A stretch of DNA of 36,708 nt from Pelomyxa schiedti (taxonomy: Eukaryota; Evosea; Pelobiontida; Pelomyxidae): assembly GCA_020536535.1 (NCBI GenBank), contig JAHLWZ010000770.1, positions 3,775 through 40,482 of the forward strand, given 5' to 3'. The notes under the pieces were generated by a model, which was given only the letters and a program-made list of their open reading frames with translations, had not been told where the DNA came from and searched no databases. How positions within the stretch are numbered: position 1 is the first letter of the stretch; each line of letters starts with the position of its first letter. Positions 1 through 10,361 of the stretch are shown in pieces. The position numbers and the translations under genes were made by a program.

Positions 1-487
1 TGGGAAGAAAACTAGAGTTCCCAGTACCCAATGTATGGCAATAAAATGGCCTGCGTAAAGAACTATGAATGGATACTGTATCGGAGTATTAATTAGTAGG
101 AATATCTTTGAAGAAGTTACCGCGCGGTGACAGGGTACAATTTGTAGTGAAACTTTACTTGTGGATATACCAAGCTATGTTTTCCGTTACTATTTTGTCA
201 CAGAACAGGAAAGCTTACCATGGTAATGGGCTGACAGAGAAGGAGCACAGATTTGAGAATCATCCAGGTTCGGGACCACCCGGTTCCAAATCGGAAGCGG
301 GTCGGTGTGGGTCCATCGACAAGCAATTTCTGTTTTTTTTTGAAGTCAAACACAAGGCCAGAGGACATCCTAAATTCATGGGGTGTCCCAAGCAAGGAGT
401 GCTCACCGTACTTAGTCACCACTACACATCGCTATGATGGCTGAGCCACCAACGATCCAATTCAACCAACCTGTACAGCAGTTAACA
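1..487. other. unassigned left edge
   Basis: No gene can be supported here. Short frames exist on both strands, but none resembles a protein family, none joins to another through a convincing splice site, and the base composition is unremarkable. It may be intergenic or the flank of a gene outside the window. Confidence 0.4.
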
Positions 488-592
488 GGAAAAGGGGGAA
501 AAGGGAAAAGGGAAAAGGGGGAAAAGGGAAAAGGGGGAAAAGGGAAAAGGGGGAAAAGGGAAAAGGGGGAAAAGGGAAAAGGGGGAAAAGGG
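488..592 (+). repeat. G-rich tandem repeat of a 16-base unit
   Basis: About six near-identical copies of GGGAAAAGGGGGAAAA run head to tail with slight length variation. Every copy supplies two G-tracts of 3-5 bases separated by AAAA, the spacing expected of a G-quadruplex-forming strand. An open frame across it would encode only Gly/Lys/Glu repeats and is probably not a protein. Confidence 0.9.
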
Positions 593-622
593 ACTACAGG
601 GAGTATCAGCAGTGTGTAGCGG

Positions 623-656
623 GCGTAGCGACCTACGCACTGCCCTTGTTTTTTTT
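623..656 (+). other. short perfect hairpin followed by a T-run
   Basis: GCGTAG at 623-628 and CTACGC at 633-638 form a 6-bp perfect stem around a CGAC loop, followed by eight T residues at 649-656. It sits just after the G-rich array. The shape resembles an intrinsic or Pol III type terminator, but no RNA gene is visible upstream, so the function is unknown. Confidence 0.35.
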
Positions 657-899
657 CAACGCAACTGTGGATTCTGGTGATTCACCGAAGATGCCAAAGT
701 CTTCGGACTCCAGGCGAGTTGGCAGTGAACCTTGGTTTGTCCCATTTCTTGGATTTCTGCTTCTATCATCCAACCCGACAACAGGTGACCATTATTAAGG
801 AATGCACTGTTGTACTTGCCAAAGAGCAAGAGAGGTTGTAGGTTTGTTCTTTACAAAACAATTAAAACAACTGGTGGACACTTAGAAGAAGGAAAAATA

Positions 900-2193
900 T
901 GAGAAAATACCTGAAGAACTGCAAAAGAATCTTGCAAGTAGCTTGGTTTGCTTGGGATGGTTCTATTCAAACCATTGCCTCTTAGAGTTTCCCATCATGA
1001 ACAATAAAACTGTCTCTGAATGTATTAAGAAAGTGTTACAAGTACTTAAGAAAGTAGATATACCAACACTGTGGCTTGTGAGTGATGGCTTCAACAAAGG
1101 AAAAACATCAGACCCAGAACCGGAGCAATGCGGTCAATGCATCAGATTGTAGCTCCAAAGAAAGAAGTCTTTAAAGCTAAAGGCTTGACATCCTATGATA
1201 CATTATTCCCATCTAACAAGCAAGCAAATGGTGAAATTGAACTTATTCATAGCTTACTTCTTGTATTCCAAAGTTTTTCCCACCACCAAAGACTCCTTAG
1301 AGGCAGTCAAGTACTTGGAGTGTGAGTAAAGTGCATACACTATTTGTTGATGATAAGCAGATCAGAAAAAATTCCACAACTCAAGGAAGCTCTAGAGTGC
1401 TTCAAGTCCGTAGCTGTAACAAAACTCACCCCCAAGAAACCAAAGGAGAGGAAAGAAACAAACAGGCAGATTATATTTGCTTACAAAAGACCATTGAAGC
1501 CTTTGAGCAGATTGCTGCTATCTTACAGTGTGAATACAATATCATTCTTCATGATATGAAGCCTGTCAACATCGTTTCTAGAGAATACTTTCAGTCAAGC
1601 ACGTGCTATTCAAGAAGTATTTACAGTATGTCAATTCATGAATATAACAGAGCAAAAGCAAGAGTATGATAGCTATTTGGCTATATGTGATAGAACTATG
1701 CATTGACAATAGTCCAAACCACAGGTGCACAACACAACAAATATGTCCGCGATAACATCGGCAGTGGATGTCTACATTTTTGTGAATATATTGATGAAAA
1801 AGGCTCTCATTGCTACCAAATAGCCCCATTCAAGTCTGAGCAAAGTTATGAAGTTCATAAGGCATCTCATAGCTAACCATCCTCTATTGTGTCTGCATTT
1901 AAAGATATCAGTCAGACAGACAGTGATATGTCACTGTCACATTCATAGTTGCATGATGACACTACCTCTCCCAGAAAAAGGCCCCACAAACACAATTGAA
2001 AGACAGTAGCACTCCTAAAAAGCCAAGGTTAACATGGAAATGCAAGATATGTTTATGTACAGCCAATGAAAAACAACAAACTCACACAAAGTGGAGCCAC
2101 AAGTTTGAGTATGTACGAGAGTATGCTTTTATTGAGAACATGCAGAAGGAACACCATATCACTGTGAAACCGAAAAGTACCCCTACTATTTAG
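900..2193 (+). pseudogene. degraded multi-frame coding remnant, possibly of a mobile element
   Basis: Several plus-strand frames give protein-like stretches that do not join by splicing: 943-1152 (with SDGFNKG), 1128-1325, 1322-1669 (with HDMKPVNIVS) and 1996-2193. The last is basic and contains WKCKIC with later His residues, like a BED or C2H2 finger. Frame shifts and stops lie between them. The SDG motif and the finger recall DNA transposases (P-element/THAP or hAT types), but no terminal repeats or DDE triad could be identified. It could instead be unrelated low-complexity sequence; the family is not assigned. Confidence 0.3.
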
Positions 2194-2199
2194 GATGAG

Positions 2200-2978
2200 T
2201 GGATTTGTTTAGAAAGTTAAGTACATTGTTGGAATTAAACCTTCAGTTTTTCAGAGCTTTATGTTTTTACAATTTAGTGGCAAGGTGACAGATGTGTCCC
2301 AGGTCAAACACTGTTAGCCCAACAAGGGGGGCAACTGGTGACCACACTTGGTAACCTCCACAAGCCTCTGACACCTCTGGCTCCCTCACCAAACAAACTC
2401 AACCCGCCAATGGAGACTTGGTGGCCGCACAGCACACAATTGTGGTGTCAGCAGCAGCACCCACACGTCCCGGTATTTCAGCAGCAGCACTACCGGCCTT
2501 GGCGGGGGTCGTCCTATGGCTATGCATCCCGGTCAATGTTGTGTGGGACTGGGTTGTGGCACCTAAACAATGCAATCTACACCACCGCTCCATCCCTGGT
2601 GTCGGTCCATGAAATTTCGTCAAGTTAATTTAACACACAGCAGGAAACACCATGGTGTTGGTAGAACTTGAAATGACGGGAATCTTAATACTACGTGTTG
2701 GGTCACCTACTCCTGGAGTTGGGTAATTACAGTCGCATTGGCGTGTGTTTCAGCACTGCTGATATCCCGAGTTGAACTTTCCACAAATACTCATGAACAC
2801 AGTATTTCTCCTTGGCGAAGAGCACATGCAAGATACCTTGTATTGAACCAGGTAGTTTTGTTCTGTATCTTCTTTTACTCATTGAATAAAAAGTGTTGGA
2901 TATTTGTGCAGTACAGGGGCATAGTGTTGGCACAGCTGTTTCATGTGACTCCGTTTTGCACAGGTCGAAGTGCAGTTC
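2200..2978. other. unresolved region
   Basis: Open frames of 65-95 codons occur on both strands (for example 2338-2628 plus and 2399-2623 minus) and overlap one another. They are rich in Ala, His, Gln and Pro and match no family I know. The minus strand could hold 3' exons of the fragment at 2979-3239, but I could not fix any splice chain. Confidence 0.3.
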
Positions 2979-3239
2979 TCAGAAGTTGCTACTGATTGCT
3001 TCAGAGGATACTTGTGACTGGAAGAGTACAGGAGGATACTGTACCCAGATACTGTTGTAACCCAAATAATGTGTGTATTCTTTCTGTGTTACTGGTGTGG
3101 TTTTTGTTTCTGAGCCTGGTAGGGGAATTCGAAATGGAGTTGGTGCTGGATCCTCTTCTTCCTCAACACCTTCATCATGCTCTCTTCTCTTGTTGAGACC
3201 AAGGCTGGCAAGGTATTTTACAGCCAGGCATCGCTTCAA
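2979..3239 (-). CDS. possible exon of an unidentified minus-strand gene
   Basis: The first 40 residues read like a real protein: a basic helix (YLASLGLNKRREHDEG), an acidic run (GVEEEEDPAP) and FRIPLPG. A possible GC donor follows FRIPLPG, with an acceptor near 3050. After that the frame is not convincing. No start, no end and no family could be set. It may be a fragment like the damaged genes next to it. Confidence 0.25.
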   Translation of the reverse strand: MKRCLAVKYLASLGLNKRREHDEGVEEEEDPAPTPFRIPLPGSETKTTPVTQKEYTHYLGYNSIWVQYPPVLFQSQVSSEAISSNF

Positions 3240-3880
3240 TCCCTGATGTGACTGAACTTTGGCAAAGACAAGTGATGATTATGGTGACATGTTTCTGCAC
3301 AAACAGCATATCCCGTGCGCAAGTTGCATGTATAACAGTCATACCATGGCTGTAGCAAGAAAGTCTTTTGTTCTTAGTTAGTGGTGTGGTTCTTAGAGTA
3401 GTGGACCCGTGGCACTAAATGTACAGGCATTACTGAGGATGCACCTTTCTATGAGTGGGTCCATGGCTATTGCAGTAGCCAGTTGCAGGTTTCTCAGGGT
3501 TACATCGCATGTTTCCCTCACCTAAGGAGAGTAAGGCAATGGGAAATAAAAGGATTTGGCGTTACTTCTGTGATTCCCTTTTTCGGGAAGTCATCACGGA
3601 TAGTATTTTGTGGTGAGGTAATGGTTGCTGCCGACTTGACAAAGCCCTTTTCAGCCTTGTACTTATTCAACATTTGGAGTATCTTTTTCGGCTTGTGTTT
3701 CCTTACGTGAGGAGTATTGATTGGCCACCTAGGAAAAACAGTGGGTTTTTTCGAATATTCTACAGTTTTAACCAAAGATTTTCTTGCTGTAACCTGGAAA
3801 GCAACTTGAAGTTGTACGTAATGCAGGGAGCGCCTGGATGTTATGTGCGAGCTTGAGGATCTTTTTTTTTTTCGGTAAAA
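3240..3880. other. no supported gene
   Basis: This is the expected downstream side of the calpain-like remnant. A minus-strand frame is open (3518-3979), but past the LRDLTG segment it shows neither the catalytic His nor the Asn motif of calpains. On the plus strand nothing is recognisable. Confidence 0.35.
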
Positions 3881-3883
3881 ACC

Positions 3884-4400
3884 TGTCAAGTCTCGTAGAC
3901 TTTCGCCAAGGGTTCCAGCTGTAAGTGCTTGGTATGACTTTTCAGTTTTGCATAACCCTTTTCTAAGTAGCAGAGCCAAAGGGATTCATTCCCTCAAACC
4001 ATAAACACCTTGGGGATTGTATTCTATCTTCAGAAATAATCGTAGAACCAGCTCAGGTCGTGTCGAAATCATGCAGAGAGCACCAAGAAACCAGCAGTCG
4101 CCAAGCAAACCCTGGGGCAATAGAACATGAATCAATGTCACCTGATTTGGCATCATGTGAACTTTTCTATCGAAAAACTCAACTGGGGTTTTCCAGTGGA
4201 TTGGGATTTGTGGTTTTGGTTTGTCATTTTGAGTAAATCTACAAGGATTTCTAAACAAAACTCAGGAAAAAAACAAATAGACAAGTCCATACTTCGGAAG
4301 GAGGGAACTGGGAGTCCATAAAAGTGAGTACCCTGGAGGAGTGCCGCGCAATTAGTTCTTGAATGTCTTCAGTAGAAGATGGGGTTGTTGGTGGAATCAA
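3884..4400 (-). pseudogene. calpain-like cysteine protease, damaged and truncated
   Basis: Conserved calpain blocks occur in order on the minus strand: FMDSQFPPSEKSL, PIHWKTPVEFF, GLLGDCWFLGAL with the catalytic Cys, ARPEL-like sequence, NPQGVYGLR, LWLCYLEKGYAKLK and SYQALTAGTLGESLRDLTG. They lie in different frames. About 25 residues are missing between GVYGLR and LWLC, and one base is missing between AKLK and SYQAL compared with the family spacing. No GT-AG introns repair these breaks. The His and Asn of the catalytic triad and the C2-like domain are absent. A 30-nt GT...AG stretch before GLLGDCW could be a small intron. I conclude it is an inactive remnant; assembly errors cannot be excluded. 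Confidence 0.7.
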
Positions 4401-4527
4401 CTTTGAAAAGACTGATATTTTATGCACAAACCTTGAAGATGAGTTTTTTTTTTTTATAGTGGTACATCATTTCACACATCCACTTCAATCTATGGAGAAT
4501 GGGTGAGTGAGGATGAATTTTGAAACT

Positions 4528-5669
4528 TCACAGACTAGACGTTGCTAGATATCCCTGACGAAGTATTGGCAGAGTATCAACAGAAGAAGAAAAATTGGAA
4601 GACGATTGGGGAGCCAAATATTCAGTGTGGTTGACATCCAGAGGGTAGGAAATGGGAAGCATCGACGCAGTGTTATTATTTGCAAGTTGAAATGTAGCGG
4701 AACCTTCAGTGGTCGTTTTGAAAAAATAGATGTTTTCAGTCCAATACTTGGCCTCATCAATGGTTACCTGCAATAAATTGCTGTTCCGATTCCGGTTATT
4801 GGTCCTGATACTGGAAGATGCAGATGCAGACACAGAATCCACTTTTGGTGTTGATGCCGATGTTGCGGTTTTATTGCTGCTGGTACTGGCACTGGTACTG
4901 GTACTGGTACTGCTATCTTCATCATTGGCACTGACAGGGGGGTCGCGGTACACAACCCAGTCAATGAACTGTGACCCGTCGTGCGCCTGCCGCGAAGAGG
5001 GCGCGAGGTTGGGCCTCCAGCCACGGAACGTGGAGAACTTGCACCCGTTGTCCTCGCGTCTCTGGGCCTCGGTCCACGTGTCACCGAATCCCTCAGTGCA
5101 CAGAAAGGAGCACACGGCCTCGCGGGTCTTGATCGTGTTCATGTCCCCGACCAGTATGTTCACGCAGTCCCGGCATTCCGGCACCTGCAGAATTAACGCG
5201 GTTAATTTGGAATGATGGGAACGGAAAAAGGAAAAGGGAAAGGGGGAATGAAGCCGTACTTGCTGCATCATCTGTACAACGACTCTCAGCAACGGGAACG
5301 TGGGAACGAGGCAAGCCACTGTTGTTGTCAGGCCCCTCAGCTTCAACCGCGTCAAAGCGGGCCCAAGTTACCATCCTAGGCAAAGCCGATTTCCAGCTGC
5401 TGGAACCAGGAACATCAGGAGTCTCAGACAACCAGAAATCACCATGTGCCCCACTCTTGTTCCCAGTCCCAGTCCCATTATTTTGATTCGCAGTCCCAGT
5501 CTCCCTGCTGGACACACAGCACGGCGGGCCTGTGCCTCCTCAGGAGGGCCAGCGCCACGTCGCATCTGTTGCCGTTTTCGTCGTCCGCTGCGTTGGCGGA
5601 CCTCAGGTTGAACGTCATCACGCTCACCTCCGCCGCGGTGCTATTTACGGGTGTCACCGCCGCACTCAT
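4528..5669 (-). CDS. endonuclease/exonuclease/phosphatase (EEP) family protein, probably defective
   Basis: The N-terminus at 5669 gives MTFNLRSANAADDENGNRC and LLRRHRPAVLC, typical of the first EEP strand and helix. Later blocks are GDFWLSETPDVPGSSSW, LPRMVTWARF, ILVGDMNTIKTREAV, FGDTWTEAQRREDNG and SQFIDWVVYRD. A 74-nt intron joins QMMQQ to VPECRDC. Known family members hydrolyse phosphodiester bonds using the metal-binding Glu of LQE, the NTH, GDxN and SDH motifs. Here the Glu position reads Gln or is lost, about 40 residues between it and GDFWLSE are missing, and no NTH or terminal SDH is seen. A short ACCAGT repeat encodes Ser/Thr near 4885-4920. The C-terminal 90 residues are unrecognised. 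It may be a pseudogene or a divergent protein with unresolved exons. Confidence 0.55.
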
Positions 5670-5779
5670 TCGCCTTAATTTCGGTGTTTGATCGATGTTC
5701 TGTGCCGAACCGAATCAGATCGAATCAAATTAAGGCAACGATTGTTTTACCCTCGGCCATTCACTTCAGGTTGCGGCAT

Positions 5780-8480
5780 TTACGGTAAGGGCTTGGGAGG
5801 CTGAGGGTGTTGTGCCTGGGTTGTTGAAGATTCAGAAGCTTGTGTTGTTGTTTCCGTCGCCGGTGCCTTGGGTATGGTTGCGGTTGGTTTTGCTGTTGAA
5901 CTTGGTGCCGGCATGGGCAGTATTGCTGAACTTGGTGCCTTTACTGGTGTATCTGTTGGTGGCTTGGATGTTGCTGTTGCTGTTGTTGCCTGCTTGGGTG
6001 TTGTATTTGAAATTGATGCCTTGGATATTGTCTGCGCTTTTGTTGATATCTGTGTTGGTGGCGTGGCTGTTGTCTGTGCCTTTGTTGGTGTCTGTGCCTT
6101 AGGAGGTACCGTTTGTGGCTGTGGCTTGGTCCTTGGTTGCTGTGGCACAGGGGGCGGCCCTGCTGCTGCTGCCGCTGCTTGGCTTGATGCCTGCTGCAGC
6201 ACATTAATTAATTAATTACTATGGCTACTAACACTTAGATCATTTGCTGGGTGGGCATACCGAAACGTTGCTGATAATTGTTTGGTTCGCTGTAATGCGA
6301 GCTGCTGTAAGTTTTGTATACAGGTGGAATAGGTCACATATCGAGCGGCGGTATGCCTCACTGAGACTCAGAGTGTCCAGCACCATTTCAGAAGGCAACT
6401 CCCCTGTGCCATTCACCACGTTCGAAACCTCAGGCAGTGCTTCTATAAGAAATATGAATGGTTACCAATACTGGTGGAGCAACGGAAAAAGATTGTACCT
6501 GCCAACTTCAGATCATTTAACCCCAAGGCCTGAGACAGCATTTCTAAGTGGAAGGGTCACTAACACACAAGAAACAAAGAAACAAAAAGAAAAACACAGG
6601 GCAGGAAATACCTGTTAAATGTTTCGCAACTTGCCCTAGCTTGGCACATTGGATAAGAGGTGATGTTTGTGGGAGCTGTGCGGAAACGACCCCGATTTGA
6701 TGATGATGAATCGGGCCTTGTTGTCCAGTCTCCTCCTCCTCGTCAAGTATAATTTCATTTGGATCTTTGTATGCTGCCGGACTTTCGGTGTTGTTTCCTC
6801 CTCCTACGTTTTTCCCCATTTGGCATTAGTTTTGTGCACTGACGGAATGTGTTGGAGAAGTACCTTCATCCAGTATGATCATCTCACTGGGATCTTTGTA
6901 TGCGGCCGGACTTTCGGCATTGTCTCCTCCTACTTCTCCGTCAGTGGCACAAAACTGATACAGATGTGGGGAAAAAGTACCCATTATTGGTGATCCAAAG
7001 TTTGATGAAACTGAGGCACCGCCAAGACCTGCCTCCTCCTCACTTCCACTACCTGATGCTGAAGAATCCTCATCAGAAGATGATGAAGAGTTGCCGGAAC
7101 ATTCACCCGACGACTCGTTCTTGGTGGATGACTCAGATGATGGCTCAGACCGATTAAAAGGTGGAGGTACAGCGTCGGTTTCGGTGTTATTGTCAGTGTC
7201 AGTGTCAGTGTCAGTGTAGTTCGAGGTCGCGGGGGTGATCCGAGACTTTCTAACCGCGTCCCAGCTCCGTTCTAGTTGTGGCCAAATAAGGAAAGGTAAA
7301 GAATCTCTATGAAATGGTACTTATTGCGGATAAAATTCGTTTTGTATGAGGTTCCATAGGCGGTCGTGGTATGATTAGAGGTACAACTCTCCTCTTATGT
7401 AACTTCCTCAAGTTCGCTTGCGAAGGTGATTTTGCGGTGCTACTGCTTTTTGTTTGTGTGGACTTGGGGAGTCTGTCCATTATGGTAGTGGAAGAAGCTC
7501 CTTCCGTAATAATAGTACACAGGGGCAGTTGTAGTGCTGCCGTGTGGTGGCCATTGTCATCGGTAATCATAGGCGTGGAGGTTACATTGACATTACTTGC
7601 AGCAGAATTTGTTTCTCCGTCACCTCCACCTCCTCCTGCACCACTTGCAACAACACCCCCGCTTACACCACTTGCATCTCCAATTGTTCCAATTCCAGCT
7701 GCTGCAGAAGTAGTTCTGGAGGTGGTGACGACTGCAGGCTCACGTAATAACATGCTGCTCAAGTTCGACTGCAAAGGTGATGGCGATGATGAACTGCTTG
7801 TTGTACCAGTACTAGCACCGCCACCACCACCACAAGTGAGGTCGCTTCTTTGCGTTGATTTGTCCAGCGGTAGCACTTTCGCGTTGTCATCACTCATTTC
7901 ACTCATTGCTTGCTTGACGGGCTCCTCTTCTAGTACAATGGTTAGTGGAGGAGAAATGGAGAAACGAGAGGAGAAAAGAGTGAAAGGAAACCAGAAAAGA
8001 AAGGAAAAGAAATGGAGAAATGGTTACTATTATTAATAAACAAATACCTGAGCCAATTCCAAATGAACTTGCTGTTTTTATCTTTCGTGTAGCGAGAGTG
8101 CTGTTTGATGCTGTGATACTGCCCGTTGTTTGTCCGAGCACAGCACCAACGCCATCCCCAATCCCACTCCCTCCTGTGGGTGATGCTATTTGTGGGATAA
8201 CGGCGGACGTTGCAGTTGTAGACGATGCAGTGACGTCATTTGTTAGTTTCGGCGATGAAGTGATTGTGTTGCTGTTGTCGGCTACTAGCTGCTGTGTTGT
8301 TGCGGTTGCTGTTGCGCGTTGGCGGCAACGCTTCGCCGAAACTTTTTCCGCGCCCTCGGGCGGGTTGTTTGCTTTCCGGGTGAGTGGCGTGATCATGGTG
8401 TAGACGTCAGGCAAGAGGTGCCTCTTAGAGCCACGCGGAAGAGACTGTCTGGTCGGTATTGTTGGGTATCGGTAGCTCAT
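5780..8480 (-). CDS. 760-residue Ser/Thr/Pro-rich protein of unknown function, 7 exons
   Basis: Exons are 8048-8480, 7321-7929, 6864-7271, 6612-6803, 6499-6543, 6261-6442 and 5780-6193. Their 2283 bases form one closed frame of 761 codons, which strongly supports the splicing. The N-terminus (MSYRYPTIPTRQSLPRG) is basic, followed by long Ser/Thr/Gly-rich stretches. A conserved-looking basic segment, VVPLIIPRPPMEPHTKRIL, spans the second splice. Next come a Ser/Glu-rich acidic part, a duplicated ESPAAYKDP unit, a helical segment near the end (LSEAYRRSICDLFHLYTKL) and a Gln/Ala/Pro/Thr tail. There is no signal peptide or membrane segment. The mix suggests a nuclear scaffold or transcription-related protein, but this is inference; I do not recognise the family. 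Confidence 0.75.
6704..6925 (-). repeat. tandem duplicated exon segment (ESPAAYKDP repeats)
   Basis: Two copies of about 60 bases encode GGDNAESPAAYKDPSEMIIL and GGGNNTESPAAYKDPNEIIL, each followed by LDE. One ends exon 3 and the other begins exon 4 of the gene at 5780-8480, with a 60-nt intron (6804-6863) between. The flanking intron sequence is similar to the bases before the first copy, so the duplication appears to have created or carried a splice acceptor. Confidence 0.75.
7191..7217 (+). repeat. short GTGTCA/GTCAGT microsatellite
   Basis: Four to five copies of a six-base unit lie inside exon 3 of the minus-strand unknown gene, where they encode alternating Thr-Asp. It is a coding microsatellite of low complexity. 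Confidence 0.7.
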
Positions 8481-8610
8481 GGCCTTCGACTTCGTGTTCT
8501 TTTTTTATTATCTAGATCAGATCTCGGGTCTATTTCCAGCATAAAAAACTGGAGATAGAACTAGAAAATAGAAAATGGAAAATGGAAAATGCAACTAAGA
8601 ATTACTTCCA

Positions 8611-10148
8611 CTAGGGCTGTGTGTGTTGCTGCGCCATGTAGGTTGCACCAATCATGTTTATGTTGACTTTGACTTCCTGCTGCACGACGGGGATTCCATT
8701 CAACCAGGCCTTCTTTGGGTGATTCATGAACTGCTCTTGCAGCTGGGTAGCATTTGATCGCACAAATGAGTGGTTGCTTACCTGATACAAAATGTTAGAG
8801 AGCAAATGTGATGATTTGGGTCGGATATTACGCAACTTGATTGTCTCCGGCCAGAATTACACCCTTGGTTTGCACTCCAATGCAGGTATTCTGTGCCACT
8901 CTCAGCAAGTATTTATAATGGATCCACAGTGCTTCACGTGCATAAGGGCATGGTGACTCAGCCGATCCTCTCTCGGCGACTGTCGTGCGTTTAGTTGAAA
9001 TGGTAGCAGCAAACGAAGAAGAACTGAACACCTTTGGCTGCTGTGAGTTTTGGCTCAACATCTGCTGCTCTGTGTGATGCAACAACCCATTCATAGGCCC
9101 ACTCCAAACCACGTCCGCTGCAAATATCTTCAAATTCCACACCATGCCTTCCTTCATACCTGTAAGCTGGTGAGGACATGAACAACATCAGGACATGGAT
9201 ACTTACAATTTGGTTGAGAGGAAATTGGCCAACGAGGTATCAGCAGCATATTCAGGGTGTGCAGGTCCAAAGCTGGTGAGGAGGGTGTGTCCAATTTCAG
9301 CTGGCACGACTTTGAATTCATTACCAATGCGCAGTAAAAGCCCAACGCCGAGGCCAGTACCCATTGCCAGAACAAGGTCTATGAAACAGATAAATTAATC
9401 TAAGAAGCCCAGGAGTTACATACAGTGGAAAGGCTGCATAGCTACTAAATTTGGTCCCCTTGGCATCAAAAAGTGAGGGAAGAAAGTATTCAGCAAAGGT
9501 GGTTACCACAAAGGAGCGAAGAATTTCCCCAGTGTTCCAGCAGCATCCAGACCAAGAATTCCGTAGCAGCAGGCTTCGAGGTCATTCAGAAGGAGAGTTT
9601 TGCCTGATGGGAACATTTTGGGATTCATGGTATCAACGTTGAGGGTGCGGTCTGCTTTATCTGGCCAGTTTGTGATTTCAACCTAATAAAAACCAAGTGT
9701 TAACAGTGTCTTTGAAAACTGGTTCATCAACCCACTCCCATAATTCATTCATCCCACAAGTAGACACGAACCTCTTTTCTGTTGGCAGAAATAGGGCCGG
9801 CCGCGTCGATGCATGAAGACAAAGGGCTCACGCCACCAACCAAGGGCAAAAGTGCCGATGAGAGTGTCTCCAACTGAGCCATCAAAGTGCTCACCCGGTC
9901 GGCCTGAATCTGACTCACAAACACAACCTCAGGGTCCCCCACGCGTTGCAGGGCCACTCGAGTGTTCGTGGCCCCGATATCTACTCCAAGCACATATCGC
10001 AAGTTCTGGATTGTGGGTGTTCAATTAGAACAACTGTACGACGGTAAAGGTCGGAAAAAAAAAAATAAAACAGAATGGCCGTTACCACGCCAGTAGCCTT
10101 TGCGGTGCCGCACCACGTTGCGAGTTTTTCAACGACAGTGGCCTCCAT
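8611..10148 (-). CDS. glk: bacterial-type (group B) glucokinase, 373 residues, 8 exons
   Basis: It phosphorylates glucose with ATP to glucose 6-phosphate in the cytosol. Exons are 10086-10148, 9772-10005, 9507-9682, 9424-9458, 9207-9378, 9032-9159, 8837-8979 and 8611-8781, total 374 codons with stop, the usual family length. The first exon starts with MEATVVEKLATWCGT; without it there is no ATG before the ATP-binding motif. Motifs are VLGVDIGATNTRVAL (phosphate 1), AAGPI, TNWPDKADRTLNVD, LLLNDLEACCYGIL with the catalytic Asp, L-AMGTGLGVGLL (phosphate 2) and VPAEIGHTLL. GVILAGDNQVSNHSF and the C-terminal helix close the fold. This is the glucokinase known from bacteria and some protists, not the hexokinase of animals and fungi. 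No peroxisomal targeting tripeptide is seen. Confidence 0.93.
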
Positions 10149-10361
10149 CTTCCTTGGTTTTTTTTTTTTTGCTGAAAGAAAACGCCTTTTCAACCAGTAT
10201 TCCTGGGCTCTTGCTACTCTGAAGAACTCAACAACGTTTACTGTTCCATCACCCAGTTGCGCAATGCAGCTCCGTGTGGCAACCCACTGAAAAGCCCCTC
10301 CATTGATGAGATGTGGCAGTGGGCGATAATGAATCTTTTTTTCTTCTTTCAGCTGGCAAAA
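10149..10361. promoter_or_regulatory. shared divergent promoter region of glk and the THUMPD1 homolog
   Basis: The 213 bp separate two head-to-head starts. The tract ttcttctttcag just before the plus-strand ATG looks like an intron end, so the plus-strand transcript may have a 5' leader intron. No TATA box or shared element was recognised. Confidence 0.4.

Noticed and set aside
3884-4400. Programmed frameshifting in the calpain-like gene
   Set aside because: Breaks are not at stop codons or slippery sites, and whole conserved segments are missing, so decay or assembly error is simpler.
5812-6215. Plus-strand hydrophobic frames (Val/Leu/Ala-rich)
   Set aside because: They are the complement of the Pro/Thr/Ala-rich last exon of the minus-strand gene.
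7371-8036. Long plus-strand open frame of 221 codons
   Set aside because: It is antisense to Ser/Thr-rich exons of the unknown minus gene, whose exon chain closes exactly.
9460-9506. Premature stop in glucokinase after APLW
   Set aside because: The stop lies in a 47-nt GT-AG intron; splicing gives exact phase and the full 373 residues.
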